A stretch of DNA of 6,213 nucleotides from an uncultured Caulobacteraceae bacterium (GTDB lineage: Bacteria; Pseudomonadota; Alphaproteobacteria; Caulobacterales; Caulobacteraceae). The notes beneath the pieces are model-generated. The model was not told the DNA's origin. It did no database searches and saw nothing but the letters and a program-made list of their open reading frames with translations. The stretch is from the NCBI GenBank assembly GCA_903884915.1, contig CAISGS010000047.1, forward strand, positions 1 to 6,213, in the 5' to 3' direction. Shown here in pieces: positions 4,857 through 6,213 of the stretch. Both the position numbers and the translations under genes were made by a program. Numbering within the stretch: the stretch's first letter is position 1; each line of letters begins with the position of its first letter.

Positions 4857-6213
4857 CTAAGCCCGGAGGTTGGCGGTCGCCTGATCGACGCCTAGTGCTT
4901 TGAGAGCCGTGCGCACGATGGCCTCTGCATCGAGGTTGGCCTGCGCATACATGATCTCAGGCCTGTCCTGATCTTGGAAAATATCGGGCAGGGTCAAGGT
5001 GCGAACCTTCAGGCCTCGGTCTAGGGCTCCGCGTTCGGCCAACATCTGCAGCACAAAGGCCCCAAAGCCGCCGACAGAGCCCTCCTCGATGGTGATTAGG
5101 CACTCATGCTCGCGCGCAAGGCGCAGGATCATCTCTTCGTCGAGCGGCTTGGCAAAGCGGGCATCGGCCACCGTGGCGGTCAAGCCATGGGCGGCCAAGA
5201 TGTCTGCCGCATGAAGGGCCTCGGCCAGCCGCGTGCCTAGGGACAGGATCGCCAGTGCATTGCCTTCGCGCAGAATGCGGCCCTTGCCGATCTCTAGCGG
5301 TTCAGCGAAGTCAGGAACCCCGACCCCGGTGCCATCGCCGCGGGGATAGCGAAAGGCGCTGGGACGGTCGTCGATGGCGGCGCTGGTCGCCACCATCCGG
5401 GCCAACTCGTTCTCGTCCGCAGCCGCCATGACGACAAAGCCGGGCAGGGCGCCGAGGAAGCCGATGTCAAAGGATCCAGCATGGGTTGGCCCATCAGCCC
5501 CGACCAGACCGGCGCGGTCGATGGCAAAACGCACGGGCAGGCCCTGAATGGCCACATCATGCACGACCTGATCATAGCCGCGCTGAAGGAAGGTCGAGTA
5601 GATGGCGGCAAAGGGCTTCATGCCATCAGCGGCCAGACCGGCAGCAAAGGTGACGGCATGCTGCTCGGCTATCCCGACGTCGTAGGTGCGGTCTGGAAAG
5701 CGCTGGCCAAAGAGATCAAGGCCGGTGCCGGAGGGCATGGCGGCGGTGATGGCGACGATGCGATCATCGCGCTCAGCCTGCTTGATCAGTTCGGTCGCAA
5801 AGACCTTGGTGTAGCTGGGCGTGGCGGCCGGGGTCTTGGCCTGCTTGCCGGTCACGACATCGAACTTGACCACGCCATGATACTTGTCGGCGGCATTTTC
5901 AGCCGGGGCATAGCCCTTGCCCTTTTGCGTCACAACGTGAACCAAGACCGGGCGATCATTGAACTCTTTGGCATTTTTCAGAACTTGGATCAGGTTATCC
6001 AGATCGTGTCCATCAATCGGGCCTATATAATAGAAGCCGAGCTCTTCGAAGAATGTGCCGCCAGTGACCATGCCACGGGCAAATTCCTCAGCCTTTCGCG
6101 CCGCCTCTTGCAGGGGCTTGGGCAGGGCTCCGGCCATGGTCTTGCCGAGCTTGCGCAGGGACTGATAGCCGCCACCTGAAACAAGCCTGGCCATATAGGC
6201 GCTCATGCCGCCG
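4857..6213 (-). CDS. dxs: 1-deoxy-D-xylulose-5-phosphate synthase, C-terminal 451 residues (5' end beyond right edge)
   Basis: This thiamine-diphosphate enzyme condenses pyruvate and glyceraldehyde 3-phosphate to DXP, the entry step of the MEP isoprenoid pathway and a source of thiamine and pyridoxal precursors. The frame stays open to the right edge. The first Met in the window (6206) is internal: it aligns near residue 190 of the roughly 620-640-residue enzyme. Counting from that Met, YIGPIDGHD (60-68) and KYHGV (108-112, H110 matching E. coli His299) close domain I. Domain II has VGIAEQHAV (177-185, E181 matching catalytic Glu370), [12 protein letters not shown] (202-213), and [13 protein letters not shown] (230-242, matching Arg420, Asp427 and His431). 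The transketolase-C domain fills about 310-440 with [12 protein letters not shown] (374-385). All active-site residues visible here are intact. Its promoter is outside the window. Confidence 0.97.
   Translation of the reverse strand, partial: GGMSAYMARLVSGGGYQSLRKLGKTMAGALPKPLQEAARKAEEFARGMVTGGTFFEELGFYYIGPIDGHDLDNLIQVLKNAKEFNDRPVLVHVVTQKGKGYAPAENAADKYHGVVKFDVVTGKQAKTPAATPSYTKVFATELIKQAERDDRIVAITAAMPSGTGLDLFGQRFPDRTYDVGIAEQHAVTFAAGLAADGMKPFAAIYSTFLQRGYDQVVHDVAIQGLPVRFAIDRAGLVGADGPTHAGSFDIGFLGALPGFVVMAAADENELARMVATSAAIDDRPSAFRYPRGDGTGVGVPDFAEPLEIGKGRILREGNALAILSLGTRLAEALHAADILAAHGLTATVADARFAKPLDEEMILRLAREHECLITIEEGSVGGFGAFVLQMLAERGALDRGLKVRTLTLPDIFQDQDRPEIMYAQANLDAEAIVRTALKALGVDQATANLRA

Noticed and set aside
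5481..6179. 232-codon plus-strand open frame opposite dxs
   Set aside because: The dxs frame is certain from its active-site motifs. The opposing frame is a codon-bias shadow without family signature.

Overview
The window reads as chromosomal DNA of a GC-rich alphaproteobacterium. By protein flavour and intergenic repeat types it is most likely of the Caulobacterales; this is inference, since no rRNA or tRNA is present to confirm it. All seven supported genes lie on the minus strand, so genes are described right to left. The long plus-strand open frames are shadows of these genes.

Right end (4346-6213): the C-terminal two thirds of dxs, the first enzyme of the MEP isoprenoid pathway, runs in from beyond the right edge. 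Seven bases after it comes a PaiA-type GNAT acetyltransferase, probably cotranscribed.

Middle (3492-4345): a short AT-rich promoter-like island precedes a small serine-recombinase-like protein. This protein keeps the resolvase fold and a C-terminal helix-turn-helix. It has lost the catalytic serine and every active-site arginine/aspartate I could place. It is the most unusual gene here and looks like a recombinase turned DNA-binding protein, or a decaying relic. Short palindromes lie on both sides of it.

Centre-left (1618-3491): a CoxE-type VWA-domain protein overlaps a TetR-family regulator by four bases (ATGA). The MoxR-type AAA+ ATPase that normally partners such VWA proteins is not next to it in this window.

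Left (1-1617): a 373-bp gene-free stretch carries three different palindromic (REP-like) repeats and a 17-bp Fur-box-like palindrome. Next come a lipoprotein-type ferric-iron substrate-binding protein and the first 65 codons of its ABC permease. This half-operon should import Fe(3+), and the Fur-like site suggests repression by iron.

I found no CRISPR array, insertion sequence, tRNA or complete mobile element. Nothing amounts to a clear new multi-gene system. The best leads are the catalytically dead recombinase and the VWA-TetR coupling.
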